From Caenorhabditis remanei (taxonomy: Eukaryota > Nematoda > Chromadorea > Rhabditida > Rhabditidae): a stretch of DNA of 64,000 bases. The stretch lies in the NCBI RefSeq assembly GCF_010183535.1, contig NC_071331.1:2666001-2730000 (forward strand). The letters run 5' to 3'. The notes under the pieces are model-generated. The model was not told where the DNA came from. It was given only the letters and a program-made list of their open reading frames with translations, and did no database searches. Both the position numbers and the translations under genes were made by a program. Positions 22,335 through 34,217 of the stretch are shown here, in pieces; within the stretch, counting starts at the first letter, position 1, and the number at the start of each line of letters is the position of its first letter.

Positions 22335-24029
22335 ACCAATTACAGAAAACAAATGCAGTCATGACATAAGGTCAAAACAGTAACCATATTTAATTTTATT
22401 CAATTTTATGGATCTTTTAGATATACAGAAAAATGACTGGAGGTCAGGAAGGTCTCTTTCAAGACTATTCTCAACGTGAAATTCACAGTTGTGAGTGCTT
22501 ACACAGTATTTGTAATCTGAAACTATTTAAACATTAATTAATGTTTGTTTTTTAGAAAAGATACCAATTTTTTTTTCAAAATTTCTATTCTTTTGACTCT
22601 ACAGTTATTTCGTTTAAAGTAACTGCATCCCTGCAGAAGTTCCTCACTGCTCATAATTTTGATATAAAGAAGAAAATAATTTTTGCCATTGCCAGTTATC
22701 GATAGATCCCAAACTTGAAGATTGCATTGAATTGTCGTAAACACCGTCCCCAGGATGTCTGCACTCTCTTCCACAATTCAGGTTACTGTGGGTACATTAC
22801 TTCGGTTTTTTAATAGAAACGTTTCGAAGTACTCTGAAAATCAAAAGTTCTCGTGCTGCACTCACCTTAAGAGTGTCTCTTGTTTTGAAATTGTGTGTGA
22901 TCAAGTTATAAGTAGTGAGTTTCAGGTAACTCCCACAAAAACCTGACAAGAATTCAAGAAGCTGACTGTCTTTAGTTCCGTGACTGGTTAGAACAAAATG
23001 TTTACTGGTTATATTGGGTTGGTGAAACCGAGCTCCACTGAAAACTTCATTCGATGTACTTTTTTGAGCTCAATATTATAGTGACTTCACAGGATACCTT
23101 GTTGGTAGAATTACTCCTCGAAACTTGCAAGTTTCGGTGTTCCGTTTCAAAGTACTCGGATAGTCATTACTATACCTTACAAGACAATATATTCATGCTT
23201 AACTTAGATTTTTTGATATTTGAGCTATTTATCTTCAAAAGTGTTCACATTTTCACAATGAAAACAAATAGAATGGAACTGTGCAAATTAGAAACACGAT
23301 ATAAATGAAATTATAATACAAGAATGAGAGAATGTCGCCTTGTACTGCCGAAAAAATCATTACACTAGTTATTTATGGTTGGTGAAACTGCATTTTTTCT
23401 TTTCAGGATTTAGGCACTGTTTCGAAATATGCTCAAAATGATGGTGACTTGTTAGTACCAATGCCGACGTCACTGACGTCTTCCACATTGTTACTGTACC
23501 ATGGTCTCTAAATAGTACTGTATCGAAATTCCTGTAAAATTCTATGAATATCCCAAAAGACAATCATGTTAAAAAATATGAAATCGGTGCTTTTTTGTGG
23601 TCTCTTTCTTTTGTTTTCAGGCATTATTTCTTGAACACTTGTCTCATCTCACCAGTTATTCTAATCAAAAAATATTCCATTTTTAAAACATTCATAGAAG
23701 GTGCGAAACAAGATGATGTTTCGATAGGAAGAGGTTGTTAATTCCATACTTGTCACGGGCCCGCTAAAAAATCTTCCGGCGCGGCCCGTTCTGCCCGTCA
23801 AAATATTGAAATTTTTTTTTCGTCGTTTTCCCATTGTTTGGTCGTTTACTACTTTATGGCAAACATATTATTGATTAGAAATTATAAAAAGACAACAAGT
23901 GAAAACGGATTTTTAAAGATTAAATTAAAAGTTTTGATCAATTTTCTATGACTAAAATTGAGATTTTCAACATTTTCTGCATTTTTCAGATATTTTTTAA
24001 CTTAATCTTTAAAGAAATTGTGCGCGGTA
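22335..24029. repeat. 3' flank remnant of copy 4 and diverged repeat units
   Basis: 22,340-22,520 matches 1,445-1,620 (CATGACATAAGGACAAAAC). 22,630-22,790 is a reduced downstream block. Repeat units carry the marker near 23,023 and 23,380. Near 23,757-23,810 there is an isolated GC-rich patch (CGGGCCCGC, GGCGCGGCCCG) like that at 27,970-28,210. No gene is seen. Confidence 0.5.
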
Positions 24030-25200
24030 ATTCAAAAATTAATTTCGGCTCGTGATTTGACAAGTCAAAACTAGTTTCGTGCCGGTAGTTCGAGTAAGTC
24101 AATTCTTAATCGGCCTAGAATGTTGTCTCATCATAGCTGAGAAGTTTTGATTGCTATAATTCACGCTCCTTGAGTTCTCATTTTCAGTTCATTATTTCAA
24201 TCGAATTTCGGAGTAAAAACGAATTGTGAGTCTGACTTGAGTATAAAGTAAATTTGAAAAGCAGCAGAACATTTATGCATGTTGTTCCTGATATCACGTG
24301 TAGTTAAAACATTTCTACCATTCATGGAATTGTTCAGATACTGTGTCATTGTCGTAACGTACGTATTATTTTTGTGATTTTGCAGTGTTCATTATTGGGG
24401 CAAATCTTGGAACTTAACATCCCATGGCATTTATCTTTTTTTCACAAATTAAGGTGGTCTATCGCTTGTTCAGTGCTGGGGCATGTTTGACAAATTTAAT
24501 TTATCTGCGAACTGAAATTTTGGGTTTCCGATAATCCGGAAAACTTTTTTGTTGATAAATTGAGACGGGCTATTGAAAAAAAGTTATGTTTCAAAAATTT
24601 AAGAAAATTTGATCCAGTTTTCCGGTATTGTTGGGATTGCTTTTTGGTGCTTACAGAACCAAGTGAAAGTTTTTTGTTGACGGTAAAAAATTGATAGCCA
24701 GAACCTTGTAAGTTAATATTGACGCAAAACTTGGCGCAAAAATAAATGTTTTCTGTTCTTCCCAATAGATATCAAGACCATGTATCATAGCGGTTAATCA
24801 ACGTCTTTTTGAGTCTGAATAGGTTTTAGCCAAAAATAATTCCGCGAAATACCGGTTTTCCGTTTCAATAACTGGATACAAAATGTGGGAAAGTTAAACA
24901 ATCCAATGGTAAGATCTTTGATAGAAAGATAACTCAAAACTAGTTTTGTGTCGATAATCTTATCAAGTATGCTAACTTTTTTAACATCCTTGAGTTCTCA
25001 TTTTTTGTTTTATCTCGACCCAATGCCGGAGGGGGAACGAATTGTGACACTGACTTGGTTATAAAGTAACTTTGGAAAACAGTAGAATATTTAGAAATGT
25101 TTGTTCCTAATATCATGTATAGTTTAAACATTTCTATCGTTTTTGGACATACATTTTGTGTACTTTCACTTATTGCAGAACTTGGATGATACTTATTACT
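24030..25200. repeat. Two tandem 5' flank copies upstream of copy 5
   Basis: 24,030-24,330 resembles 5,430-5,830, and 24,838-25,200 is nearly the window start repeated. Between them a block near 24,520-24,790 matches 17,880-18,220. The unit has been duplicated piecemeal. No coding sequence is seen. Confidence 0.55.
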
Positions 25201-25448
25201 TCTTTCAGTTTTATTATTTTCTACTACCTATTTTCTCTCTCGTTAAAAATTGTATTATGGTGGGGTTATTACCTTGTCCCCTCATTATTACACTCCCTTG
25301 AACCCCTGAAACCTCTCAGACAAAGGATAACTTCTCGTTTTTTGTTCCGTTTGAAATCGGATACGTTTAGAGATGTCAGCGTACCCTCAATTTCTCACCT
25401 AACTTCTCTTAACTTCTTTTCGAAATTTGGATTTTTTTCCTCGCCAAA

Positions 25449-25694
25449 AAATGATAAAATCAATGAATTCGGTACTGCAAAACAGTTGAGAAGACTGCGA
25501 AACAGTTGAGAACGAAATTTGAAAGACAAGACTCTTGTGATGATTCTTATTTTGATGAATTGTTAGCTGGGATGGTCAACACTTTAATTATTTAATTATT
25601 CATATAAGGCATATATTTAGATGATGAAACATGATATATTTTCTACTGTCCAACATTCATCCCCATCTTATTTCCAGAAAAGAATCCCGTAAAA
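25449..25694 (+). pseudogene. LC8-like copy 5, truncated
   Basis: The exon 1 region contains a partly duplicated segment (ACAGTTGAGAAGACTGCGAA) that shifts frame. The donor is changed to GTTAGC. Exon 2 starts after TTATTTCCAG at 25,678 but breaks off after about 17 bp, where it joins AACCTGACAAGAATTC, a phrase of the surrounding repeat units (compare 22,943). Exon 3 is absent. The upstream block at 25,290-25,405 is intact. Confidence 0.8.
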
Positions 25695-26660
25695 AACCTG
25701 ACAAGAATTCGAGAAATCTGGTTATGGCTCGAAAGAAGTTGAGCATTCGGAGGTTAGTTTGGGATTTGTTTCCGCTGTAATTGACCTGTATGGACTGGTT
25801 ATAACAAAAGTCACACTAGTTATATTGAGATGGTGAAACCGCGCTCCGATGAAAACTTCATTTGATGTACTTTTTCTGAAAGAACCCAAAATTAAAGTGA
25901 GTTCACAGAGTATCTTGTTGGCAGAATTACTCCCCTATGTTTTTGCAACTTTAGGTTTTCAATCGTCTAGCCTTCTATCCTTTTCCATAATTTTCAAGTT
26001 ACTATAGCTACAGTTCCCGTTTCAATGTACTCAGAAAATCAATACAATATTCTTAAAATAATAAAGTCAATAATAAAAAACCATGCAACAGATCCATGTT
26101 AATTTCTAACTCAAATTTTTTGGTTTTCGGCCAACTTCTCTTGGAAATTTTGGGGGTTTTCTCATTTTTTAAATCTTTTACTACAGTTCTGTGGTCTGTG
26201 AATTATTACCGTTTCGAAGTACTCGGATAGCCATTATAATTTTCTGCGCATATTTCGAATCTCATTTCTAACTTTCGCAACGTGCTCAAAGTCATGACGA
26301 TTTATTTGTGTTTTATCGAGATCCTAGGAAGCTGGCATTTCATTTATCGTTTATTCACAAGGTCTGACATTTTTTTCCACGTTTTTCGAGTTTCCTAAAC
26401 CTATGGTCTTTAAATAGTACCGTTTTGAACTATTCTGAAATATAGGACAAGACCCCAGAAAGACACCTACGATTGTGCCTCAAAAACTTGCTTTTTGTCA
26501 CTGTTTCACAAACCGCTTGTCTGTTGGTTGTTATGTTACCACGCACTTTTTCGAACAACTCAAAACTTAGTGAACAGTTAGAATCGGGGTTTTATTGTGG
26601 TCTTTTTCGATTTTTGGGTCCAATAATACACAATGTTTCTCAAGAGACAAAACGATACTT
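25695..26660. repeat. Diverged repeat units
   Basis: The marker GGTGAAACCGCGCTCC is near 25,831, followed by CTACAGTTCCCGTTTCAATG and related phrases. An 84-codon ORF at 26,473-26,727 runs into the next inverted repeat and is not supported as a gene. Confidence 0.5.
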
Positions 26661-26664
26661 TTAC

Positions 26665-26900
26665 ATAAAGTTTCGACAACAATTTTCAGAAAAAAAATTT
26701 CGCGGGCTGGAACACGCAAGAGCATAAAGTTGTGGGCCGAGCTTAAACTGCAAGCGGCGCGGTTCTTAATTTGAAAAAAACAACTGAAATAAGAACCGCG
26801 CCGCTTGTTTAAGCTTGTAGTTTAAGCTCCGCCCACAACTTTATGAGCTTGCGTGTTCCCACCCGCGAAATTTTTTTTGAAAATCCTTGTCGAAACTTTA
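26665..26900. mobile_element. Palindromic element (GCGGGCTGG / AAGCGGCGCGG arms)
   Basis: The arms are reverse complements from AAAGTTTCGACAA at the left to its mirror near 26,885-26,898. They include TTTCGCGGG, CGCAAGAGCATAAAGTT and CGGCGCGGTTCTTA, with a loop of about 20 bp near 26,775. No target duplication is obvious. It is non-coding. Confidence 0.6.
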
Positions 26901-27000
26901 TCGAAACCCCTGAGAATATGCTTCTGACAAAGAGAGATGTTTTTTTTTCATTTTCAAAAAATTGATAAAAATGCCTAAAAATCAGGTGTTCCGATTGGAG

Positions 27001-27393
27001 TATTATCGGAATAAAAAAGTTCCGACATTTTTTAGCGACGCGCAAGAGTCACGGCACTGGTAGATCAGAAACGCCCACTCATCATTTACATTTTTTCTGC
27101 AATATCAGGGCACGGTTTCAATTCTATTTACATTGATTTCGCGGGTAACATTTTGATCTTTGTTCCTCAAAATTATATAGTGGAATCGAAATTTCAAGGA
27201 AAATAGATCAAATTTGATGAAAAAGTGGTATTTTTTAACATTATGTTACCCGCGAAATCAATGTAAATAGAATTGAAACCGTGCCCTGGTATTGCAGAAA
27301 AAATGTTAATGATGAGTGGGCGTTTCTGATCTACCAGTGCCGTGACTCTTGCGCGTCGCTAAAAAATGTCGGAACTTTTTTATTCCGATAATA
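27001..27393. mobile_element. Palindromic foldback element (TATTATCGGAATAAAAAAG ends)
   Basis: This 393-bp element has arms of about 165 bp that are nearly perfect inverted repeats (TATTATCGGAATAAAAAAG to CCGATAATA). Internal mirror words include GACGCGCAAGAGTCACGG, AAACGCCCACTCATCATT and TTGATTTCGCGGGTAAC. Terminal-repeat-like text also occurs near 37,103 and 41,387, implying older copies. It is non-coding; ORFs read from the arms are mirrors. Confidence 0.7.
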
Positions 27394-27968
27394 TATGTGT
27401 TTGACTTTTACCACAAGTTTCAAATAGTTACAATAATCAAGGCAAAAATTTGCTCAGCTCTGATGCCATCACATTTCTATGACTTTGGAGGTCTCTTCGC
27501 TAAAAACATACAAAGAAGACCTTCACGAGACGGTTTTAACTAAAATTACTGTTTCAAAGTGCTCAGAAGAAAATTCATTTTATTAGTCAAAATTAGTAAA
27601 TTTGCGCACTTTATTTACCAAAAGCGAAATGTTTCAAATACTCGTTTCATGCGGTTTCATAGATACCGCGCTCTATCAAAGTTTAAATATTTTTACTTTT
27701 CAGGGAAAAATAGTGAAGGATCTGTTTCTCAGCGTGTTCTAAAGCTAGGAGAGTTTGTAGGATTGCTAGATCCGTATACAAATCAAAAAATGGTACATTT
27801 GGTACGCGTTTGAAAAATAAAGTGTTCGGTTTCAAAACCTCGAAAATAATTGGCTGATGACGTTTTTCAATATTGATAACGCTATTTTAGGTCTTTGTAG
27901 CTACAGTACTTATTACGATCAGTTCATTTGGATGTCTTCAAAAATAGTTGGGATGAGAGAAGTGAAAG

Positions 27969-28211
27969 GTCGGCCCGGAAGTTCAGTACTGAAAAAAATT
28001 CAATTTTTTTTTTTCGAAAATTTCCTGATTTTTTTTGAAAAATATTTCTTAAGAACAATTTTTTGTAGGTTTCAAAGGTTTTTGAAAAATATACTTGAGG
28101 AAAAATATGAAAAATTTTCAGAAAATAAATTTTTGGACAAAAAATTGTAGTGAAAAAAATTCAAAAATTCAAATCCGGGCCGACCGGGCCGGGCCGGGCC
28201 GGCCCGGAATC
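27969..28211. repeat. Inverted GGTCGGCCCGG repeat with GC-rich tract
   Basis: GGTCGGCCCGG at 27,970 mirrors CCGGGCCGACC near 28,177. The right side continues as a GGGCC-repeat tract to about 28,208, in otherwise very AT-rich DNA. A related GC patch lies near 23,757. It is probably a small palindromic element family. Confidence 0.5.
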
Positions 28212-29353
28212 TTGCAAGTCTGGTATATTCAAGAATGTGGAATTAGCCAGAGAAACAAACAAGAAATTGGATGGTTCTCAACAGAAATTTTGATATCAGA
28301 TTGAGAAAACAGTAGAATTTATTTCGGGTATCAAAAAATACTTTCCGGTTTATTTTTTTATTTCGATAAGTTCAATAATTCACCTTCATGCTCAAAAGGC
28401 CAGTTTTGATTGATTTTGTTCATATCCGTGATAAAACCACAAAACGATAACGATCTACCTTTTAAGTGGTCCTTGATGCCAGCAAAAACGACCTATACAG
28501 GTCGAAAGAGCATGTTTCAAAACCTATAAATCAACTTTCAAAAGTTACGTGACCTGTAAGTATCTGAAATTTCCATCTGAAAATTGACCATTTTTATCAT
28601 TGATTTGCTGCATCCCCCCGTCTCTAGGTGATTAGTGTCTAGGTGGAGAACATTTTTTCAATGGTTCGGCCCCCGGCCCATTTTTCCCTTTTTGTTTTGT
28701 TTTGTTTATTATTTTTCCTTTTTTTTTAAATGTTTTTTGGAAGCTATCATAGAAGTTTTATGCACCGAAATCAGCCGCAGTCCTGCATTTATTGAAATCA
28801 ATTTTAATTCAAGTTGCTGTAACAGTGTACTTTTAAAAACAATCGCACTCACTCGTTGATACTGTTTCTAAAATAACAACTACAAAAATTCCTAAAATTT
28901 ACTGAAATATTGTATTAAAAACTGTAGCCATTGCATGATGGATAGCGAGACAAGGATTGTATGCCTCTTGGAGGTATTCCAGATTAAAATGAACAGATGT
29001 GAGGAATAATGGAATTTGCACCCGTTTTGTTTTGGAAACACGCTTTTATGAAATCCTTGTAAAAAACTATATTTCTGCTATTGTGTTTTTTTAAATAACT
29101 GCGATTTTATATTCAGTTTCGGAAAGTGCTAAAATTGTGGAACTTTCGTCAAATAATAATAGGAACCATGCTAAATACTACACGCTTTTTTTATTGCGCA
29201 CCGAGGTTCTTTTTTTTTTAGTTACTGCAGGCTGCGATAATTTAATCTCTAAAAAGTACCGTTTCGGAACACTTGCGAATTCAAAACAATCTCCTGAAAG
29301 GCAGTGTGTATGGTATAAAGCTCGGTCAGCTTTCTTTGACAAGGTCATTTGGC
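28212..29353. other. No gene recognised
   Basis: AT-rich sequence with poly-T/poly-A runs and no conserved motif, repeat or coding feature that I can support. Confidence 0.4.
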
Positions 29354-29361
29354 GTGCGAAG

Positions 29362-29935
29362 CAGAGCTGGGCATTGTTTGAGAGGTCAAATAAATTGTTT
29401 GACCAAATAATGTTTGAATATTTTTTCCAAACAATTTATTTGATCAAATAATAGTTGAATTTGTTTTTCAAATAATTTATTTGACCAAACATTATTTGAA
29501 ATTTTTTCTCAAATAATCAAATAATTTCAAACAACTCGCGAAAATGTTTAATTGCCAACAAAAGCAGTAAAAAGAACAAAAAACAGTAGGTCATATTTCA
29601 AAACACGTAGAAATCAAGGAAACATACTATTTTTTGTTAAATTTTCCGTCCTGAAGGACTTTCTCGAGTTCGAAGTAATTATTTTCCCTTAACCATTCGG
29701 CAGTTTGAAGAGAAAAATTATCATAAATGATACAAAAAAATCGTTTTCAAATTATTTGAAAATTTTCAAATAATTTGGTCAAATAATTTTATTTGATATG
29801 AATTTGTCAAACATTATTTGGTCAAACAATTTGTTTGAAAAAAAAGTTCAAATAATTATTTGAAGCTATTTATTTGACTTTTACCCCAAATTTCAAATAA
29901 TTCAAATAATCAAACAAATAATTTGCCCAGCCCTG
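29362..29935. mobile_element. hAT-type miniature element rich in CAAATAATTTG
   Basis: The ends are CAGAGCTGGGCA and TGCCCAGCCCTG. They are flanked by an exact 8-bp duplication GTGCGAAG at 29,354-29,361 and 29,936-29,943. The interior consists of imperfect, mutually complementary CAAATAATTTGA-type words that could fold on themselves repeatedly. No transposase is encoded. Confidence 0.85.
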
Positions 29936-29943
29936 GTGCGAAG

Positions 29944-30554
29944 CCTGTCTTTCTTGTGTTGAATCTCTGCTATTTTCTCGTGAAAATCAACTTCTGTTGC
30001 CACTGTTTCACTGGGTGACCACAATCTGTTCACTTTGTAAGGAAGGCTATTCCATGTCCGTTTATTTCAAAATTTCAGACACCGGTTTTTTTTTTGAAAA
30101 TTGTGTAAATTCACATCGTTTCTTCAGCAAATTGTGTATGTTTATAACCGTCTCATTGCATACCTATGGAAACACGCTTCTCTAAAGATTCTGTTTACTT
30201 TCTGAAAAAAGATTTTAATAAAGCAATTAGTTGATTGGCTAAATCTTCACATTTTGATATTCAACAAAATTCTGTTGTCCATAATATACGATAGGCCATC
30301 ATATCATTTAGAACCATAATTTTGCTCTTCCAATATCTAAAAAATGTGTTCGCCGCCTGGAGAGAACTAAGAGGACTCTGTCGATATCTATTCGATGCTT
30401 ATTGCGAATTAAATTAAATTTATTTCAGCACGTGCAACTTTTGAAACAAAAGTTTGGCAGGCTACTGTCGCAATGTATTGTAACAGAAAATCCATCGAAA
30501 ACAAAACAGAACACTTTTTTCATTGGAACTATATCTGCGTTTTCTTTTTTAATT
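29944..30554. other. No gene recognised
   Basis: AT-rich spacer between two transposable elements. Short ORFs here have no recognisable family features. Confidence 0.4.
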
Positions 30555-30558
30555 TTAA

Positions 30559-32168
30559 GAGACAATCTCAGACTGGCTCGAGCATAGGCCTACAGGCCAT
30601 GTTACACATGCACCAAGTTGATCCGTTTCGGCTGATTTTTTGATATGTTAGTACCCTAAGAGTTCTAAGAATTTTATACTATACCCCATCAGGCTCCGCC
30701 TCCTTTGACCTACCGAAACGATCGATTGAAGTTGAAAAATGAAAATTTTTCTTTCGAAAGATAGGATCAAAATCGCTTCAGAAATGAATTGTCAGTTTTA
30801 ATTTGTGCATTTTATAAGATAAACTATTTTTTCTAGCTTCCCTGCATCATATAGAAAAAATCACTTTTTTGAAAAAAAATGTGTTTTGGATTTTTCGGTT
30901 GGTCGAAGTACTGCGGTCCGAAGTAAATTTATGATGATTAGATACATATTTGTGTTGGCTATCTGAAAATATAAAGACTTTTTCCAGATTTGGGTGTCTA
31001 GCCGAGTTATGATCAAAAAAGTGGCAAAATTTGAGACATTTTAACGTACCCCCCTCCATGGTAAAAAATGAGTGGGTGACAAAAATCAAAAATATTTAGG
31101 ATTTGAGTTATTTAAAATTGAAATAGTACTCACACAAATTTGCAGACATTTCTGACCACATTTCAGTGAGTTACAGACACCTCCTTCATTTTTTCGAGTC
31201 AAAAAGTTTGAACTCTCGTAACTTTCCAGATTATGACTCAAAGTTTATGAAACTTCGAGAAAATAGTGGAATATACTTCAAAAACACAAATAAATATATT
31301 TAAATTAGTTTCTATCATTTTGTTCAACTTTGTTTTCATTTCATATCTGAGAGTTTCATGGGTCTACAAGAGTAAGATATTCTGGCGCATGAAAAACCAG
31401 AATTATTATTTATAATCTACTTTCAACAATTTATTTGTGTTTTTGAAGTATATTCCACTATTTTCTCGAAGTTTCATAAACTTTGAGTCATAATCTGGAA
31501 AGTTACGAGAGTTCAAACTTTTTGACTCGAAAAAATGAAGGACGTGTCTGTAACTAACTGAGATGTGGTCAGAAGTGTCTGCAAATTTGTGTGAGTACCA
31601 TTTTAACTTTAAATAACTCAAATCCAAAATATTTTTGATTTTTGTCACCCATTCATTTTTTACCATGGAGAGGGGTACGTTAAAATGTCTCAAATTTTGC
31701 CACTTTTTTGATCATAACTCGGCTAGACACCCAAATCTGGGAAAAGTCTTTATATTTTCAGATAGCCAACACAAATATGTATCTAATCATCATAAATTTA
31801 CTTCGGACCGCAGTACTTCGACCAACCGAAAAATCCAAAAAACATGAAAAAATTGACATTTTTTTCAAAAAAGTGATTTTTTTTATATGATGCAGGGAAG
31901 CTAGAAAAAATAGTTTCTCTTATAAAATGCACAAACTAAGGCTGGCAATTCATTTCTGAAGCGATTTTGATCCTATCTTTCGAAAGAAAATTTTTCATTT
32001 TTCAACTTCAATCGATCGTTTCGGTAGGTCAAAGGAGGCGGAGCCTGATGGGGTATAGTATAAAATTCTTAGAACTCTTAGAGTACCAACATATCAAAAA
32101 ATCAGCCGAAACGGATCAACTTGGTGCATGTGTAACATGGCCTGGTGGCTTGAGCGAGACATTGTCTC
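30559..32168. mobile_element. 1.6-kb TTAA-flanked palindromic element
   Basis: TTAA lies at both borders (30,555-30,558 and 32,169-32,172). The ends start GAGACAAT and its mirror ATTGTCTC. The two arms, about 700 bp each (to about 31,294 and from about 31,426), are near-perfect reverse complements, for example GGCCATGTTACACATGCACC at the left and its mirror near 32,131-32,142. The centre is about 130 bp. TTAA-flanked palindromes are a known class in C. elegans. Equivalent ORFs appear in both arms and are artefacts. It sits just upstream of LC8-like copy 6 and replaces its conserved upstream block. Confidence 0.85.
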
Positions 32169-32794
32169 TTAACTGTTTTTCTTTGGAAATATATTCGATG
32201 GTCCCATCTTTTGATAGTGTAGAAGATTAACGGACTTGGTAAAAATATGACTCTGAAACAGTTGAGAACATAATTTGAGAGGCAAGACTCGTGTGATGAT
32301 GAATTGTGAGTTCAGCATAAAAAAGTGGAGTGAATTGTACATTTCAGTTAAAATAAAAAATTAGGTTATAAAAAATAATTTATTGTGAAACTTTCCAAAG
32401 TTCTACGTCTAAAAAATTGATTCTTTTCCCAGAAAAGAATCCCGTAAATGACGTCAACTAACATTGAAGGCTCTTCGTTTCGAGAATCTCATAATTCAAG
32501 AGACAAATCTCCCATTGGAACAAATTGAAGAATCGAAGAAGATGTTGGGTGATGCATTGCAGTTATGTGGCACTGAGAATGAAATTGCCAGTTTCATGAA
32601 GAGGAAATTTGATGCTAAATTTGGAAAGTTTTGATAAGTAATATTCATTTTTTGATTTTCGCTGAATAGTCTTCTTTAAAAAAGCTGCAGTGAGTAGAGC
32701 AAGCAATTTCTGATTACATTATTGTTAGTCTACCTTGCTTTTGGAAAATCGGAAGAAACTTCGGAAGTCATTTAGATCCTATTCAATTAATTCG

Positions 32795-33098
32795 CCAGTC
32801 AGTTCACGCAGCCTTACGGCTACTAAACCTCCTTCTCAACACCACCCTTCTAGGTGTTACAGTGGATTGTGATTAATGCGGAAACGGACGACACGTTTGG
32901 AATCCTCTGATTTTTCTGAATCCAATGATATCAAAAAAATTTTCACGCCGTAACTTTTTAAAAAAACCGCCCGTATCTTTTTATGAAAATTTCCAATCTT
33001 TTGGACCAACATGGAAGAAATCGGTTCAGTAGGGAGGGCAGAGGGGTCGGCGACACACAAAGAAACATACAGAATCTGGTGTTTGTTAATAGTAAAGA
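32795..33098 (-). mobile_element. Short Helitron fragment (copy C) in exon 3 of LC8-like copy 6
   Basis: On the minus strand it begins TCTTTACTATTAAC (at 33,098) and ends with a weakened hairpin then CTGG (at 32,795). These ends match the longer copies at 39,584-41,155 and 49,166-50,725. It has no target duplication. Pseudogene exon 3 resumes immediately at 33,099. Confidence 0.7.
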
Positions 33099-33113
33099 TT
33101 TCACTGTTTCAAA

Positions 33114-34190
33114 TAGGAATCAATTCAATCCAATCAATGAGGTCGTCTTACACTCACAATGTTAAACATTTTCAACTAAAATCTGCAAGTGCCGCATTCT
33201 TTATGGCCAGTAATGTAACTTCAAAATTTCGATTCAGAAATCAAATTTTGATGTTTCACGCCACAGCAAAAAATATGGGAACCTTATGTTATCACTGCCC
33301 CATTCTTTCGAAAACTATATGCGCCATATTCGACGACAATTTTTGAATTGTCGTCACAAATTTTATTTCGGAAAATTCTGAAATTTGGGAAACAATACAA
33401 TGAATTTTAACTTCCGGCGATAAATACGGAAGCACTTCACGCACAAATGCAGACCTCGGTCGGATCGGTCGGTCGATATGCGGGAAGATCGGATTACCGC
33501 TTTTGAAAATGGATCAATCCTCCTCATATTTAGAATCAAATTTCATTTGCCTGATGCTATTTTCTGGTTTGATACTAGTTTCTAAAAAAAAACTGATTCA
33601 GAAACTTGATAACAGTTTTTTGATTCCATAACCAACAATAGCTCTCGAATAAAGACAGACAGTTTCGAACAAAACAACAAAATGCAACCATGAATAAATA
33701 ACATGTTCTTTCCATTTCCAAGATATCCGTTTTTCTGTTTCGAAACTTTGATTTTGTTTCAACTCCAATAAAAAAATACTATTGTTGTGATGTCTTGACA
33801 TTAGGGATGTTAAAAATGCGTTTTACGGTAACCTTCGCCTTTTTCATTTCCGCCGACGGCGATACTTGTCTCTTCAATTTCAGGCGAAGGTAATTTTTGT
33901 CTGTTTCATTTCCAGCGGAGGCCGCCTTCGCCTGTTTTTCAAACGGCAATTTTTGCCGCGTTTCATTTCCCAGTAGTAAAAAATGCTGTTTTTTAAAATT
34001 TTGTGTTGAAATGAATTTCAAAAAGCGTCAAAAATTGCTTGCCGAAAAATGAAAAGCGGTAATGAAAACCGCGAGAAAAAAACAAACCAGGCGAAAATCG
34101 CCTGTCTTGGAAATGATTGCGGTATTTTTCGCCGTATTGGGAAATGAAGAAGGCGCAGCGTGAAGGCGAAGGCGGCCCGCAACATCCCTA
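33114..34190. mobile_element. hAT-type insertion in exon 3 of LC8-like copy 6
   Basis: The exon word GTTTCAAA is present once in intact copies. Here it is present on both sides (33,106-33,113 and 34,191-34,198), an 8-bp target duplication. The element starts TAGGAATC and ends CATCCCTA. A second TAGGGATGTT end lies inside at 33,802, so the unit may be composite. 33,165-33,500 belongs to a family also seen at 36.5, 37.9 and 42.3 kb. 33,802-34,190 is rich in GGCGAAGG/TTTCATTTC words. It encodes no transposase. Confidence 0.65.
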
Positions 34191-34217
34191 GTTTCAAAGA
34201 TTCAGTTATTCTGTACA

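Larger units (their letters stand above)
32222..34217 (+). pseudogene. LC8-like copy 6, dead and split by two transposons
   Basis: The exon 1 remnant (from about 32,225) lacks the ATG pair and has an in-frame TAA where copies 1 and 3 read ACG AAA. Exon 2 (32,433-32,625) has a TGA replacing TGG in KWRE but is otherwise nearly unchanged. Exon 3 is in three pieces: about 32,746-32,794, then 33,099-33,113 after a Helitron, then 34,191-34,217 after a hAT-type insertion. The last piece still reads through the VIL region to a TGA. The order of damage can be read directly from the insertions. Confidence 0.8.

Noticed and set aside
30847..31847. Paired 70-95 codon ORFs on both strands
   Set aside because: They are mirror images produced by the arms of the TTAA palindrome.
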